Below, one piece after another: positions 53,117 through 63,332 of a stretch of DNA of 64,000 nucleotides. Positions within the stretch are counted from its first letter, which is position 1; every line of letters starts with the position of its first letter. Made by a program: the position numbers and the translations under genes. A model generated the notes under the pieces. It saw nothing but the letters and a program-made list of their open reading frames with translations. It had not been told where the DNA came from and did not search any database. The stretch covers positions 2,108,001 to 2,172,000 of the forward strand of contig OZ243947.1 in NCBI GenBank assembly GCA_965214375.1, written 5' to 3'. The DNA comes from Endobugula sp965214375. GTDB taxonomy: Bacteria; Pseudomonadota; Gammaproteobacteria; Pseudomonadales; Cellvibrionaceae.

Positions 53117-54238
53117 CTAGTCGGTTTGGTGGGAGGTTGATTGTTTAATTTTTCTACGACTCTTTCTATACGATTTTTGCTGCGTTATGGCCCAGTTAAT
53201 ATGCTCTTGAACCATCGCAGAAGGAAAGTCGCGACGCGATTCTAGTACCGCTACGGTTGCTGCAGACTTAGAGGCGTTGCCAAGTCCAACTGCTAAATTT
53301 CGCAGCCAGCGTTCATAGCCAATGCGGCGAATAGCTGAACCTTCGGTATTGCGTAGATACTCTTCTTCGCTCCATAAAAACAACGATATTAGATCGCTAT
53401 CTTGCAAAGAATGGCGGGGTGAAAAATCGTTTTCCTTTGAGTGTTGTGCAAATTTATTCCAAGGGCAGATGGCCTGACAATCATCGCAACCAAAAACACG
53501 GTTGCCGATCGGTTCGCGAAATACCTCGGGAATACTATCTTTTAATTCAATGGTAAGGTAAGAAATGCAACGTCTTGCATCGAGTTTGTAGGGCGCAACA
53601 AAAGCATCCGTAGGGCAAACGCTCAGGCAAGCATTGCAATCGCCGCATTTGTTTTTTGCTTTTATCGGGTTAACCGGTAGTGGAATGTTTGTAATAATTT
53701 CGCATAAAAAAAACCAACTGCCCGCTTCTTGGTTTAACACCAACGTATTTTTTCCTATCCAGCCAAGCCCGGCTTTTTCGGCCAGTGCTTTCTCTAATAC
53801 CGGGGCGCTATCTACAAACGGACGTTGTTGCACCTCGTTGGGCCATTGGTAAGTGTCAGCCAGTTCATCATAGCGCGTTTTGATTTTATGGCTGATCTGA
53901 GCCAAACGTTTACGAATCAGTTTGTGGTAGTCCCGCCCCAGCGCATAACGTGAAATATACGCTTTGTCCTTTTGTTTAAGTATTTTGATGTGTTCGGTAT
54001 CTTCCGGGAGATAATTCATGCGTGCAGAGATCACGCGCACGGCATCGGGTACCAACATATCGGGATAATGACGTAGATCCTGATGAGTCTTCATCCACTC
54101 CATCGTGCCGTGATAATTATTGTCCAACCATTCCTGTAGGTAATGTTGATGTTCTGACAATTCAATATCGGTAATGCCGATCTGCTGAAAACCGTAGGCT
54201 TTACCCCAATGCTGAATATCATCCGCCAATAATTGCAT
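53117..54238 (-). CDS. queG: epoxyqueuosine reductase
   Basis: About 373 residues from the preferred start at 54238 (MQLLADDIQHWG); the frame extends to 54310. It is a cobalamin and iron-sulfur enzyme that reduces epoxyqueuosine to queuosine in tRNA. The two [4Fe-4S] motifs are CGDCNACLSVCPTDAF and CDDCQAICPWN, with the preceding GRDYHKLIRKRL region typical of QueG. Divergent from nnrE. Confidence 0.95.
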   Translation of the reverse strand: MQLLADDIQHWGKAYGFQQIGITDIELSEHQHYLQEWLDNNYHGTMEWMKTHQDLRHYPDMLVPDAVRVISARMNYLPEDTEHIKILKQKDKAYISRYALGRDYHKLIRKRLAQISHKIKTRYDELADTYQWPNEVQQRPFVDSAPVLEKALAEKAGLGWIGKNTLVLNQEAGSWFFLCEIITNIPLPVNPIKAKNKCGDCNACLSVCPTDAFVAPYKLDARRCISYLTIELKDSIPEVFREPIGNRVFGCDDCQAICPWNKFAQHSKENDFSPRHSLQDSDLISLFLWSEEEYLRNTEGSAIRRIGYERWLRNLAVGLGNASKSAATVAVLESRRDFPSAMVQEHINWAITQQKSYRKSRRKIKQSTSHQTD

Positions 54239-54373
54239 CGCCGGGTGCGTCTCATGCGGCACCATCTGGTCGCTGGCAACAATATTGTGGTGATGTTTAA
54301 CGGTTTGCACGGTGTTATCTCGAAGCAGTTCGCTTATAATTTGCGCATTGTAAGTTGTCTATGAGTTTTTTTC

Positions 54374-55906
54374 ATGTCTTTTCATTCATCATTGTATACA
54401 GCGGCTCAAGTCGCGGCCCTTGACTGTCAGGCAATAGAGCACGTTGATATTTCCGCTGAGGTGTTGATGAAGCGGGCTGGGCGTGTAGCGTTTAAGAATT
54501 TGCTGAAGCGTTGGCCTGAGGCTAATATCGTGCATATTTTTTGTGGTGCGGGTAATAATGGTGGCGATGGTTATGTGGTCGCAGCATTGGCCAAGCAGCG
54601 AGGCCTTGTCGTGAAGCTTTGGTATTTATCAGCGCCTGAAAAATTACAGAATGCGTCGAGTGCCGCATGGCAGTATGCCGTACAGGAGGGAGTGCAATGT
54701 CAGCACTATCCTGAAGATAGACCGGACGTGTTTGCCAATGATGACCCTGAAACCACCGTCATTGTTGATGCTTTACTGGGCACGGGTAGCCGTGGTGAAT
54801 TACGTGATCACTATGCACGGGCAGTGACGGCAATCAATCGCAGTCAGCTCCCGGTATTAGCGCTGGATATTCCTTCGGGTGTTACTGTTGATACTGGTGC
54901 GGTGTCTTCCGAAGCGGTACGTGCACAGCTTACGGTTAGCTTTATTGGTCAGAACATCGGTTTATTGACGGGTAAAGGGCGTGTGCATAGCGGTGAACGC
55001 GTATTCTCTGACCTGAATGTACCCGACGATATTTATGATGCAGTAGAGCCAGTTGCCAGCGTAATTGACTATCAGCAATGGTTGCCATTGCTCCCATCGC
55101 GTGAGTCTGACGCCCATAAAGGTGACTGCGGACACTTGTTGGTTGTAGGAGGAGATGCTGGTACACATTACGGTTATGGCGGTGCGGTCATTATGGCCAG
55201 TAACATGGCGCTGCGCAGTGGTGCAGGTCTGGTCAGTGTTGCAACACGTCCCTGCTTTGTGGCGCCCGCATTGGCGGCACAGCCTGAATTAATGGCTGCC
55301 GGAATAGATAGCGGGCAGGCATTATTGCCCTTATTGGCGCGTGTATCCGTTGTGGCTGTGGGCCCGGGTTTGGGGCAGTCGTCGTGGTCGGAACAACTGC
55401 TTTACCATGTGCTTATGAGTGAGCATCCTCTGGTAATTGATGCCGATGCATTACAACTGTTGGCAAAACCCGAATTTGCGCAATTGTCTGCGATTGCCAA
55501 AGCCAAGCGCCAATGGATATTAACGCCGCACCCCGGCGAGGCAGCCACATTATTGGGTATTAGTACGGCTGAAGTACAAGCTGACCGTGTTCAAGCAGCA
55601 CAGGCTATTCAGCAACAGTACGGCGGTGCTGTGGTATTAAAAGGCGCAGGAACGGTTGTCACCGGTCGCAACGGCGATGTTTGGGTCTGCGACCAAGGTA
55701 ATGCCGGTATGGCCAGTGGTGGTATGGGTGACGTATTAAGCGGCTTGCTGGGCGCTCTGATGGCGCAGGGCATGACAGCTGATGCAGCGGCAGTGCTGGG
55801 TGTCTCTTTACATGCGCATGCGGCTGATATTGCGGTTAACGCAACCGGGCAACGCGGATTGCTAGCAACGGATTTAATTCCGCAGATACAGGAATTATTG
55901 GCGTAA
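54374..55906 (+). CDS. nnrE: bifunctional NAD(P)H-hydrate epimerase / ADP-dependent dehydratase
   Basis: 510 residues combining two repair enzymes. The N-terminal YjeF-N epimerase has FCGAGNNGGDGYVVA; the C-terminal ribokinase-like dehydratase has LTPHPGEAATLLG and GMASGGMGDVLSG. Together they restore NAD(P)H damaged by hydration. It starts at 54374 (MSFHSSLYTAAQV) and overlaps tsaE by one base. Confidence 0.95.
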   Translation: MSFHSSLYTAAQVAALDCQAIEHVDISAEVLMKRAGRVAFKNLLKRWPEANIVHIFCGAGNNGGDGYVVAALAKQRGLVVKLWYLSAPEKLQNASSAAWQYAVQEGVQCQHYPEDRPDVFANDDPETTVIVDALLGTGSRGELRDHYARAVTAINRSQLPVLALDIPSGVTVDTGAVSSEAVRAQLTVSFIGQNIGLLTGKGRVHSGERVFSDLNVPDDIYDAVEPVASVIDYQQWLPLLPSRESDAHKGDCGHLLVVGGDAGTHYGYGGAVIMASNMALRSGAGLVSVATRPCFVAPALAAQPELMAAGIDSGQALLPLLARVSVVAVGPGLGQSSWSEQLLYHVLMSEHPLVIDADALQLLAKPEFAQLSAIAKAKRQWILTPHPGEAATLLGISTAEVQADRVQAAQAIQQQYGGAVVLKGAGTVVTGRNGDVWVCDQGNAGMASGGMGDVLSGLLGALMAQGMTADAAAVLGVSLHAHAADIAVNATGQRGLLATDLIPQIQELLA

Positions 55907-56349
55907 TGGCACAGACAAAAACACGATTTTTACCTGATGAGGCGGCCACCTTGCAAACAGGAGCAGAGCTTGCCCAGCAATTAAATCCGGGTATGACGGT
56001 ATTTTTGCAAGGCACACTGGGAGCAGGTAAAACCACCATGACACGCGGTATGTTACAAGCGTTGGGACATTCAGGTGCGGTTAAGAGTCCAACGTATACA
56101 CTGGTGGAAGCTTATGATCAGTTAACGCCATTGGTGTACCATTTTGATTTATACCGATTGGGTGATCCAGAAGAATTGGAGTATATGGGTATTCGTGATT
56201 ACTTTGGTGAAGACGCCGTGTGTTTGGTGGAATGGGCTGAACGTGGTCAGGGATTCTTGCCTGTGCCTGATATGCAGCTATCGCTAGAGCCACAAATATG
56301 CCACACTAGCGGTGTAACGGGGCGCCAGCTAACAATAACGTATGAATAA
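55906..56349 (+). CDS. tsaE: tRNA threonylcarbamoyladenosine biosynthesis ATPase TsaE
   Basis: 147 residues with Walker A GTLGAGKTTMTRG and the conserved SPTYTLVEAY and HFDLYRL motifs. It assists the TsaBD complex in t6A modification of tRNA. It is nested between nnrE (1-base overlap) and amiB (8-base overlap), a tightly coupled cluster typical of gammaproteobacteria. Confidence 0.96.
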   Translation: MAQTKTRFLPDEAATLQTGAELAQQLNPGMTVFLQGTLGAGKTTMTRGMLQALGHSGAVKSPTYTLVEAYDQLTPLVYHFDLYRLGDPEELEYMGIRDYFGEDAVCLVEWAERGQGFLPVPDMQLSLEPQICHTSGVTGRQLTITYE

Positions 56350-57931
56350 GATGTGCCGGGTATTATTAGCAATCGTTGTTTTCAGTCTGTGGCAAAGTGC
56401 ATTTGCCGTGACACTGGACGGCGTGCGTTTATGGCGTGCGCCAGACCACACGCGCCTCGTGTTGGATATGAGTGGCGATGCGCCTTATCAATTATTTCAA
56501 CTTGAAAACCCTCACCGCATTGTGGTCGATATCAGCAATGCCACCAATGAAGTCTCACTTAAACAAGTCGATATTGCGAATACGGGCATTCAGCGTATCC
56601 GTTCGGCGGTCCGTGATAACACCATCTTGCGCCTAGTGTTTGATCTCGCTGAGCCTGTGAAGCCGCGCAGCTTTTTTCTTAAACCCAATAAAAGTAAGCC
56701 CCACCGTTTGGTGATTGATCTTTACGATAAAAAAGTCAACACACAAAAGACCGTTAACAATACCTTAAATAATACGACAGCAGAAAATACCACCACGAAT
56801 GATGTCGCAAATACTCAACCCTCTTCACGTCGTGATGTGTTAGTGGTGGTTGATGCGGGTCATGGGGGTGAGGATCCTGGGGCGATCGGTCCTGCGGGTA
56901 CGTATGAAAAAGTGATTGCATTGGATATTGCCAAACGTTTGGCAAAAAATATCACTGCTAAAAAAGGCTATCGTGGCGTCTTAACCCGTACAGGTGATTA
57001 TTTTATCCCATTGAGAAAACGTCGAGATAAAGCGCGTGAACTGCGCGCTGATCTATTTATTTCCTTACATGCTGATGCCTTTAAGAACCCGCGGGCGAAT
57101 GGGGCCTCTGTCTATGCTCTATCGCGGCGGGGCGCCACCAGTGAAACAGCTCGTTTTCTGGCTCAAAAGGAGAACCAGGCCGATTTAATTGGCGGTGTCG
57201 GTGATGTTAGTCTTGAAGACAAAGATAAAGTGCTACGTAGTGTATTGGTCGATTTATCCATGACGGCAACGGTTGCGTCAAGTTTAGATGTGGGTAAAAG
57301 TGTATTGAGTCAGATGGGCAGCATTGCTCGTCTCCATAAAAAACAAGTCGAGCAGGCCGGTTTTCTGGTACTAAAATCTCCAGATGTGCCTTCCATTTTA
57401 TTGGAAACCGGTTTTATCTCTAATGTCAAAGAAGAGAAAAAGTTAAACACGGCGAGTTATCGTGCCAAAATGGCAAAGGTTATCGCTACGGGTGTGTTTG
57501 AGTATTTTGAAAGACAGCCACCAGTGGACAGCTATCTGGCATGGAAAAAAAATGGCGGTCGTGATACCGAAGTAAATGCCGTCGCAAATGCCGTCGCAAA
57601 TACAACAAGCACGACGACAACAACAATAACCCACAAAGTCGTCAGTGGTGATAGTTTGTCGGAGATTGCGCAACGTTACCATGTGAGCATGGCGAAGCTT
57701 AAAAAGCTTAATGGTTTAAAGAATAATAGTATTCGTATAGGCCAAGTGTTAACCGTTGCAGAAAAGAAAGTCGCATCGGCACCGAAAGTGATTACACATA
57801 CCGTTAAGTCAGGTGAAACATTGTCCGAGATTGCTTTGCGCTATAAAACCTCTTCAGCGGTTTTGCGTCGGCGTAATCAGTTGTCGTCTTCTACTATTCG
57901 AGTGGGACAAAAACTCAGGATTTATCACTAG
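56342..57931 (+). CDS. amiB: N-acetylmuramoyl-L-alanine amidase with AMIN and two LysM domains
   Basis: 529 residues: signal peptide (ending AFAVTLDGV), an N-terminal AMIN domain, an Asn/Thr-rich linker, an amidase_3 zinc domain (VVDAGHGGEDPGAIG, SLHADAF, LETGFISN), and two C-terminal LysM repeats (about residues 435-478 and 483-527). It cleaves peptidoglycan amide bonds during cell separation. A 12-bp tandem duplication in the linker (57576-57600) encodes repeated Asn-Ala-Val-Ala. Its 3' end overlaps the chemoreceptor pseudogene by 4 bases. Confidence 0.95.
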   Translation: MNKMCRVLLAIVVFSLWQSAFAVTLDGVRLWRAPDHTRLVLDMSGDAPYQLFQLENPHRIVVDISNATNEVSLKQVDIANTGIQRIRSAVRDNTILRLVFDLAEPVKPRSFFLKPNKSKPHRLVIDLYDKKVNTQKTVNNTLNNTTAENTTTNDVANTQPSSRRDVLVVVDAGHGGEDPGAIGPAGTYEKVIALDIAKRLAKNITAKKGYRGVLTRTGDYFIPLRKRRDKARELRADLFISLHADAFKNPRANGASVYALSRRGATSETARFLAQKENQADLIGGVGDVSLEDKDKVLRSVLVDLSMTATVASSLDVGKSVLSQMGSIARLHKKQVEQAGFLVLKSPDVPSILLETGFISNVKEEKKLNTASYRAKMAKVIATGVFEYFERQPPVDSYLAWKKNGGRDTEVNAVANAVANTTSTTTTTITHKVVSGDSLSEIAQRYHVSMAKLKKLNGLKNNSIRIGQVLTVAEKKVASAPKVITHTVKSGETLSEIALRYKTSSAVLRRRNQLSSSTIRVGQKLRIYH

Positions 57932-59946
57932 GTTTCACAGATACCGCTAGAGCATTTAAAACTTCTTAGTCGATTGTATAATTCTTTAGCATCTTGCGAT
58001 AGAGCAACACTGTTGTTATTGGCAGCATCTATAGATACAAAGGTTTTTTCAGTATTTTCTTTTAGCTCATCAATACGTTGATTAATATCACTTAATACGC
58101 TGGCCTGCTCTTCCGTGGTGGTGGTGACGTGTTCGATAATGGATTGCACGCTTTCAATTTAGTTGTGAGCTTTAAGAACAGATTTATCGCTTTTTTTGAT
58201 GTGTTCTGAAGTATCGCAAATGCGTTCTTGATTGGCGCGCATGGATTCCAGAGCAATATTACTGCTTTGTTCAAGCTTCTCGATCATATCGCGAATGCTG
58301 GTTGTTGATTCCTGAGTTTTTTGCGCCAGTGAGCGCACCGCGTCTGCAACTACCGCGAAACCTCGCCCTTGCTCGCCCGCGCGCGCTGCTTCAATCGCAG
58401 CATTTAATGCTAATAAGTTGGTTTGTTCGGCAATGCCAGAAATAGTATCAATAATAGAAGAAATAGTGTGGCTGTGTTGAGCCAGTGCTTCTACATGCTG
58501 TTGGTTAGTATCGACTTCTTCAGACAGTTGAGAGAACGTATTGCGTACCACTTCCGATTCTTTGCGACTGGTCATGGAGAACTTGGCTGCTTTGTGCATT
58601 CTTTCATTAATACCCGCCATGCGTTCAGCAATTTCCTGAGCACTAGTGCTGAGTTGTGATGTGGCAACGACCATTTGATCGGCTTGTTCGTTTTGCGATT
58701 GAGCACTCTCTTGTGATTTGCTCAGGCACGATCCGATATCATGAGTCGCATTAATGACTTTATCCGACGCATCCACAAAATTGCAGATAACATCGTGCAT
58801 TTCATCCAAATGCTCATCGATATAATTACTAATATAAACAAATTCGTCGTTACCTTTTTTGTTTAAGCGCAATGTCAGATCATGATGTTCGGTCACTTTT
58901 TGTAGACCTTTTCTCATGCTGAGAACATGTTGGTTTAAATGTTTATAGACGAATATATTTAAACTGGTCAGTATGCCTAATGTGGCAAGCAGCGCAAGAG
59001 TAAAAAAGATGATGCTTTGATTGGCGTCTGATAACTTTTCATTTGCCTCTTGGGTTAGGTTGTATTCCAGTTCGGTGATAATTTTTTTAATATCATTAAC
59101 CCGGAGTGTGGTCAATGCAAACCATTTTCCACCAGTTGGATCGGTAATGGCATTGCTATACCCCTTGCCCACAAAAGAGGAGGTGATTTCTTTCACTTCT
59201 TTCCAATGACTTTGATCAATAAATTTGTCGGCAACGGCTTTTTCTTTTTCATCAGAAAACATATAAAAGTTATGAAAGTGCTTATCTTCAAGGTGCAAGT
59301 ACTCAATAATAGCGTAATAATTATCCTGTGAAACTTTTCCTTCCGCAAAAACACCGTTGAGTTTGCCGCGCACTTGGCCGGCGTGTTCTTTTACCCATAA
59401 CATATTAACCAAGTCATCTAGGTGGTGTAGCATCTCTCCGTATTTGATATGAACGGCAATAGTTTTAATGGCATCCAATGCTTTAGCGTTAATATCAGAA
59501 TAAGTATGAAATGCGTTATTATTAGGTGCCAAGGTGTCGATTTTTTTATGCAAGCCGTCTTTTACAGATAGTGATGTTCTGAGCGACTCGGTCACTTTTA
59601 AAATATAATCTAAATCGAACCCTTTTAAGTCGGATTTTTGTATCTTTTGCAGTTTTCGATAGGCTTCATTGGATTTTATACGCTGTGCGTCTAATTCATC
59701 TTTATACTTAGCCCCTTTAGAACCTAAAAAGCCTTCAGTTAAACCAAGCTCTACGGCATGGTTATGAGCAATATCATCAAGCAGTTGGGTCAGTAATACG
59801 GCGTCTATTGCATAGTTTGCGTGATCTTTTTGCTGTTGCATTTTCATTGCCAGTAGGCCAAATACGATAATTAGCAGTGTCATAGGAACGACAGAGGTAA
59901 TTAATAACAGCTTGGTAAATGGAAGGCGCTTGAGTAAGGCGGTCAT
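57928..59946 (-). pseudogene. methyl-accepting chemotaxis protein, interrupted near its end
   Basis: A 672-codon frame with an in-frame TAA at 58159-58161 (codon 596). It has an N-terminal membrane helix, a periplasmic nitrate/nitrite-sensing-like region, a second helix, HAMP-like segment and the MCP signalling domain, including IAEQTNLLALNAAIEAARAG and GFAVVADAVRSLAQ. The stop removes the last helix of the coiled coil; downstream sense codons still read IIEHVTTTTEEQASVLS. A truncated protein could fold but would have an unbalanced signalling bundle, so I class it as broken. Confidence 0.75.
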
Positions 59947-60113
59947 AAAGGTTTCCCAAAAAAGGCATTTGACTGTAGTATAGGAAAGACCTGCATCTGC
60001 GCAAGAAAAAAGTGTTTATTTTTTGTACGAGTCAACCTGTGGCAATAAGTTGGTATAATAGGGCGCCAATGATAACGTTTACATGCATACCCGAATAAAC
60101 AAGCTTGAAAAAT

Positions 60114-61934
60114 ATGCCTGCAATTAAACTATTACCCCCACGCCTTGTTAACCAGATTGCTGCTGGTGAAGTGGTCGAGCGTCCTGCGTCTGTCGTCAAA
60201 GAAATGATCGAGAATAGCCTTGATGCCGGTGCCAGGCGTATACAAATAGATGTTGAAAACGGCGGCATAAAATCAATAAGGATTCGCGATAATGGCAGTG
60301 GTATATCGCAGGATGATTTGCCGTTAGCGCTGAGTCGTCATGCTACCAGTAAAATTTATGAACTGGATGATTTGGAAGCGTTAGCGACCTTAGGTTTTCG
60401 GGGTGAAGCGCTGGCCAGTGTCAGTTCGGTATCGCGTTTAACACTCACCAGTAATACTCAGGACGTTGCCCAAGGTTGGTCCGCTAAAGCAGAGGGTCGT
60501 GATATGGTCACGGAAGTGGTACCGGCTCCACACCCTAAAGGTACAACTGTCAGTGTTAACGATTTATTTTTTAATACCCCGGCGCGACGTAAATTTTTAC
60601 GTACGGAAAAAACCGAATTTAATCGTATCGAAGAAGTGGTTAAACGTTTGGCGCTGGTTAACTTTGGCGTAACGTTTGAACTTAGCCATAATCAGCGAGT
60701 GATTCACAGCTTGCGTGCAGGGACATCGGAGGCAGAAAAAAATCGCCGTGTGGCACAAATTTGTGGTCCCGGATTTATGGACAATGCCTTGGTCGTTGAT
60801 ATTGAACGCCACGGCTTACGTCTTTGGGGTTGGGTAGCGTTGCCAACATTGTCACGCAGTCAAGCAGACTTGCAGCATTTCTATGTGAATGGTCGCGCCA
60901 TTAAAGACAAATTGGTCAGTCACGCCGTTAAACAGGCCTATAGTGACGTGTTATATCACGGGCGCCACCCGGCATTTGTATTGTATTTGGAAATTGAGCC
61001 CGCAACCGTCGATGTCAATGTGCATCCCACTAAACACGAAGTGCGTTTTCGCGATAGTCGTGATGTGCATAGTTTTATCTATAGCAGTTTGCATCATGCC
61101 TTAGCAGATGTCAGGCCGGACACGGCAGTCGCCGTAGAAACCACCATGGCGCCCACTCAAGCAGAGGCAACGGTTTCCAACTTATCGCAACAACAATCTA
61201 TGCCGTTGGCAAAAGCAACGTCTCAATCTGTTAGTACTTACGTTTCTGGTGTGGACAAGCCGTCCTCGGCGCGAGTGGAAGAAGCCTTGGGTTTTTATGC
61301 GGCCTCAACGAATACGCCTGCGCCCGAGATAAGCACCGAGCAAGAAGAGGTGCCACCTCTGGGTTATGCCATTGCTCAACTGAAAGGTATTTATATTCTG
61401 GCAGAAAATGCTGAAGGCCTGATTATTGTCGACATGCACGCCGCACACGAACGCATCGTTTACGAGCGTATGAAAGTCTCCGTACATAAAGATGCGGTGC
61501 AATCACAGCCCTTGTTGGTGCCACAAACGTTGGCCGTCAGTGAAAAAGAAGTGGCCTGTGCCGAAGAGCATCAAGCATTGTTTCAGCGTCTCGGGTTTGC
61601 TTTCGAGAGTGCCGGTCCTGAAAGTCTATTGATTCGACACATTCCAGTTTCCTTGCGCCATGCTAATATCGATCAACTGGTCCGCGATGTGTTATCCGAT
61701 TTAATCCAATATGGAACCACAAGACGCATTGAAGAACATATCAATGAACTGTTATCCACCATGGCGTGCCATGGTTCTGTGCGCGCCAATCGTCAACTCA
61801 GTCTTCCGGAAATGAATGCGCTATTACGCGATATGGAAGCTACCGAACGCAGTGGACAATGTAACCATGGCCGCCCTACCTGGGCGCATTTTTCTTTAAA
61901 CGATATCGACAAGTGGTTTATGCGAGGGCAGTAA
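60114..61934 (+). CDS. mutL: DNA mismatch repair protein MutL (endonuclease type)
   Basis: 606 residues. The N-terminal GHKL ATPase has EMIENSLDAGA, DNGSGI and GFRGEALASVSSVS. The C-terminal domain has DMHAAHERIVYE, a variant of the DQHA(x)2E(x)4E nicking motif, together with the ACHGS and CNHGRPT segments that complete the metal site in Pseudomonas-type MutL. This indicates mismatch-directed nicking without MutH. Start at 60114 (MPAIKLLPPRL); a TTG at 60105 precedes it. Confidence 0.95.
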   Translation: MPAIKLLPPRLVNQIAAGEVVERPASVVKEMIENSLDAGARRIQIDVENGGIKSIRIRDNGSGISQDDLPLALSRHATSKIYELDDLEALATLGFRGEALASVSSVSRLTLTSNTQDVAQGWSAKAEGRDMVTEVVPAPHPKGTTVSVNDLFFNTPARRKFLRTEKTEFNRIEEVVKRLALVNFGVTFELSHNQRVIHSLRAGTSEAEKNRRVAQICGPGFMDNALVVDIERHGLRLWGWVALPTLSRSQADLQHFYVNGRAIKDKLVSHAVKQAYSDVLYHGRHPAFVLYLEIEPATVDVNVHPTKHEVRFRDSRDVHSFIYSSLHHALADVRPDTAVAVETTMAPTQAEATVSNLSQQQSMPLAKATSQSVSTYVSGVDKPSSARVEEALGFYAASTNTPAPEISTEQEEVPPLGYAIAQLKGIYILAENAEGLIIVDMHAAHERIVYERMKVSVHKDAVQSQPLLVPQTLAVSEKEVACAEEHQALFQRLGFAFESAGPESLLIRHIPVSLRHANIDQLVRDVLSDLIQYGTTRRIEEHINELLSTMACHGSVRANRQLSLPEMNALLRDMEATERSGQCNHGRPTWAHFSLNDIDKWFMRGQ

Positions 61935-61953
61935 TGAACACAGGGTTAATATA

Positions 61954-62934
61954 TTGACCATTCATAGCTCGTCAAAGCCACCGGTTGTGTTTCTTATGGG
62001 GCCTACCGCTAGTGGTAAAACCGATCTGGCGATTGCGCTCGCACAACATTTACCGATTGATATTATCAGTGTGGATTCAGCGTTGATTTATCGCGGTATG
62101 GATATTGGTACTGTAAAACCGACCCCAAAAGAGTTGGCGCAAGCCCCTCATGCCTTGATTAATATTCGTGATCCAGCAGAGACTTATTCTGTTGCCGAAT
62201 TTTGTGAGGATGCTTGCAAAGAGATTGAAAAAAGTCATGCGCAACATCGTATTCCTGTGCTAGTTGGTGGCACTATGATGTACTTTAACGCTCTGTTACA
62301 AGGTTTGGCAGATATGCCGCTAACGGATGAGGCAACGCGCGCGCAATTGGAGCAAGAAGCACAGCAAAAGGGGTGGCCTGCATTGCATTCAGATTTGATG
62401 CAGATTGACCCCGACTCTGCGGCAGAGATTCATCCTAATCATTCGCAACGCATTGAGCGTGCCTTGGCAGTGTATCGCATCAGTGGTAAAACCATGAGTG
62501 CTTTTCGGCGAGAACAACAACGGCAGTCATCAAATACTTTTGCCGATCAATATCAACTACACCAATTCTCCTTAATGCCCGATGATCGTAGATGGCTGCA
62601 TCAACGTATAAAACAACGTTATCAAATCATGTTGAATAATGGTTTTGTTCAAGAAGTTGAACACCTGTTTCAGCGCGGCGATCTGCATCTTGATTTGCCA
62701 TCTATACGCTCAGTAGGTTATCGTCAGGTCTGGACATATTTGGTGGGTGAGTACGATTATGATGCGATGGTTGAAAAAGGCGTCGCAGCAACTCGGCAAC
62801 TGGCGAAACGGCAGTTAACTTGGTTAAGAGGTTGGGAATCTTTACACATTCTCACTGTCGAAGAGAAAACTACGACTTTGGCAGCAAATTTCGATAAAAA
62901 TCTGCATCAGGTCTTGAAATTTCTGTCGAATTGA
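61954..62934 (+). CDS. miaA: tRNA dimethylallyltransferase
   Basis: 326 residues with Walker A GPTASGKTDLA and the conserved DSALIYRGMDIGT. It prenylates A37 of tRNAs reading UNN codons. The start is TTG at 61954 (about 9 bases after AGGG); no ATG lies near it in frame. Order mutL-miaA-hfq-hflX is conserved. Confidence 0.95.
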   Translation: MTIHSSSKPPVVFLMGPTASGKTDLAIALAQHLPIDIISVDSALIYRGMDIGTVKPTPKELAQAPHALINIRDPAETYSVAEFCEDACKEIEKSHAQHRIPVLVGGTMMYFNALLQGLADMPLTDEATRAQLEQEAQQKGWPALHSDLMQIDPDSAAEIHPNHSQRIERALAVYRISGKTMSAFRREQQRQSSNTFADQYQLHQFSLMPDDRRWLHQRIKQRYQIMLNNGFVQEVEHLFQRGDLHLDLPSIRSVGYRQVWTYLVGEYDYDAMVEKGVAATRQLAKRQLTWLRGWESLHILTVEEKTTTLAANFDKNLHQVLKFLSN

Positions 62935-63063
62935 TCCATATAGTTTATGTAGAAATATTTGGTCATATTTCATTTTTTTTAAAACGCTTGTTATTGGTTG
63001 TATTTCACGCTTTCTTGGTGAAGATAAAGCCGATATTTTTTTAATAATTATAAGGAGAATCCC

Positions 63064-63306
63064 ATGTCAAAAGGGCAAAGCCTACAAGACCCTTATTTAA
63101 ATGTTCTGCGTAAAGAACGAATCCCTGTATCTATTTACCTTGTCAATGGTATTAAGCTTCAGGGGCAGGTTGAATCATTTGATCAATTTGTCATTCTGTT
63201 AAAAAATACCGTCAGTCAAATGGTCTACAAACATGCAATATCTACCGTTGTGCCTGCACGTGCGGTGCGTGTACCGATGACAAACGAAGAAAGCGGTGGT
63301 GACTAA
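63064..63306 (+). CDS. hfq: RNA chaperone Hfq
   Basis: 80 residues, MSKGQSLQDPYLNVLRKERI followed by the Sm1 motif and the Sm2 motif YKHAISTVVPAR, which line the RNA-binding faces of the hexamer. The C-terminal tail is short, as in Pseudomonas Hfq. The ATG follows a strong AAGGAG site (63052-63057). Confidence 0.97.
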   Translation: MSKGQSLQDPYLNVLRKERIPVSIYLVNGIKLQGQVESFDQFVILLKNTVSQMVYKHAISTVVPARAVRVPMTNEESGGD

Positions 63307-63332
63307 GAGTAACGCCCTGTTGAGACTGATCG

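Noticed and set aside
57576..57600. A 12-bp tandem repeat in the amiB linker as a phase-variation site
   Set aside because: Only two copies, and a 12-bp unit keeps the frame, so it would change linker length without switching the gene.
19484..58161. Reassignment of a stop codon as an explanation for the interrupted genes
   Set aside because: TAG, TAA and TGA are all found as internal stops, while the intact genes end normally at such codons, so no single reassignment explains them.
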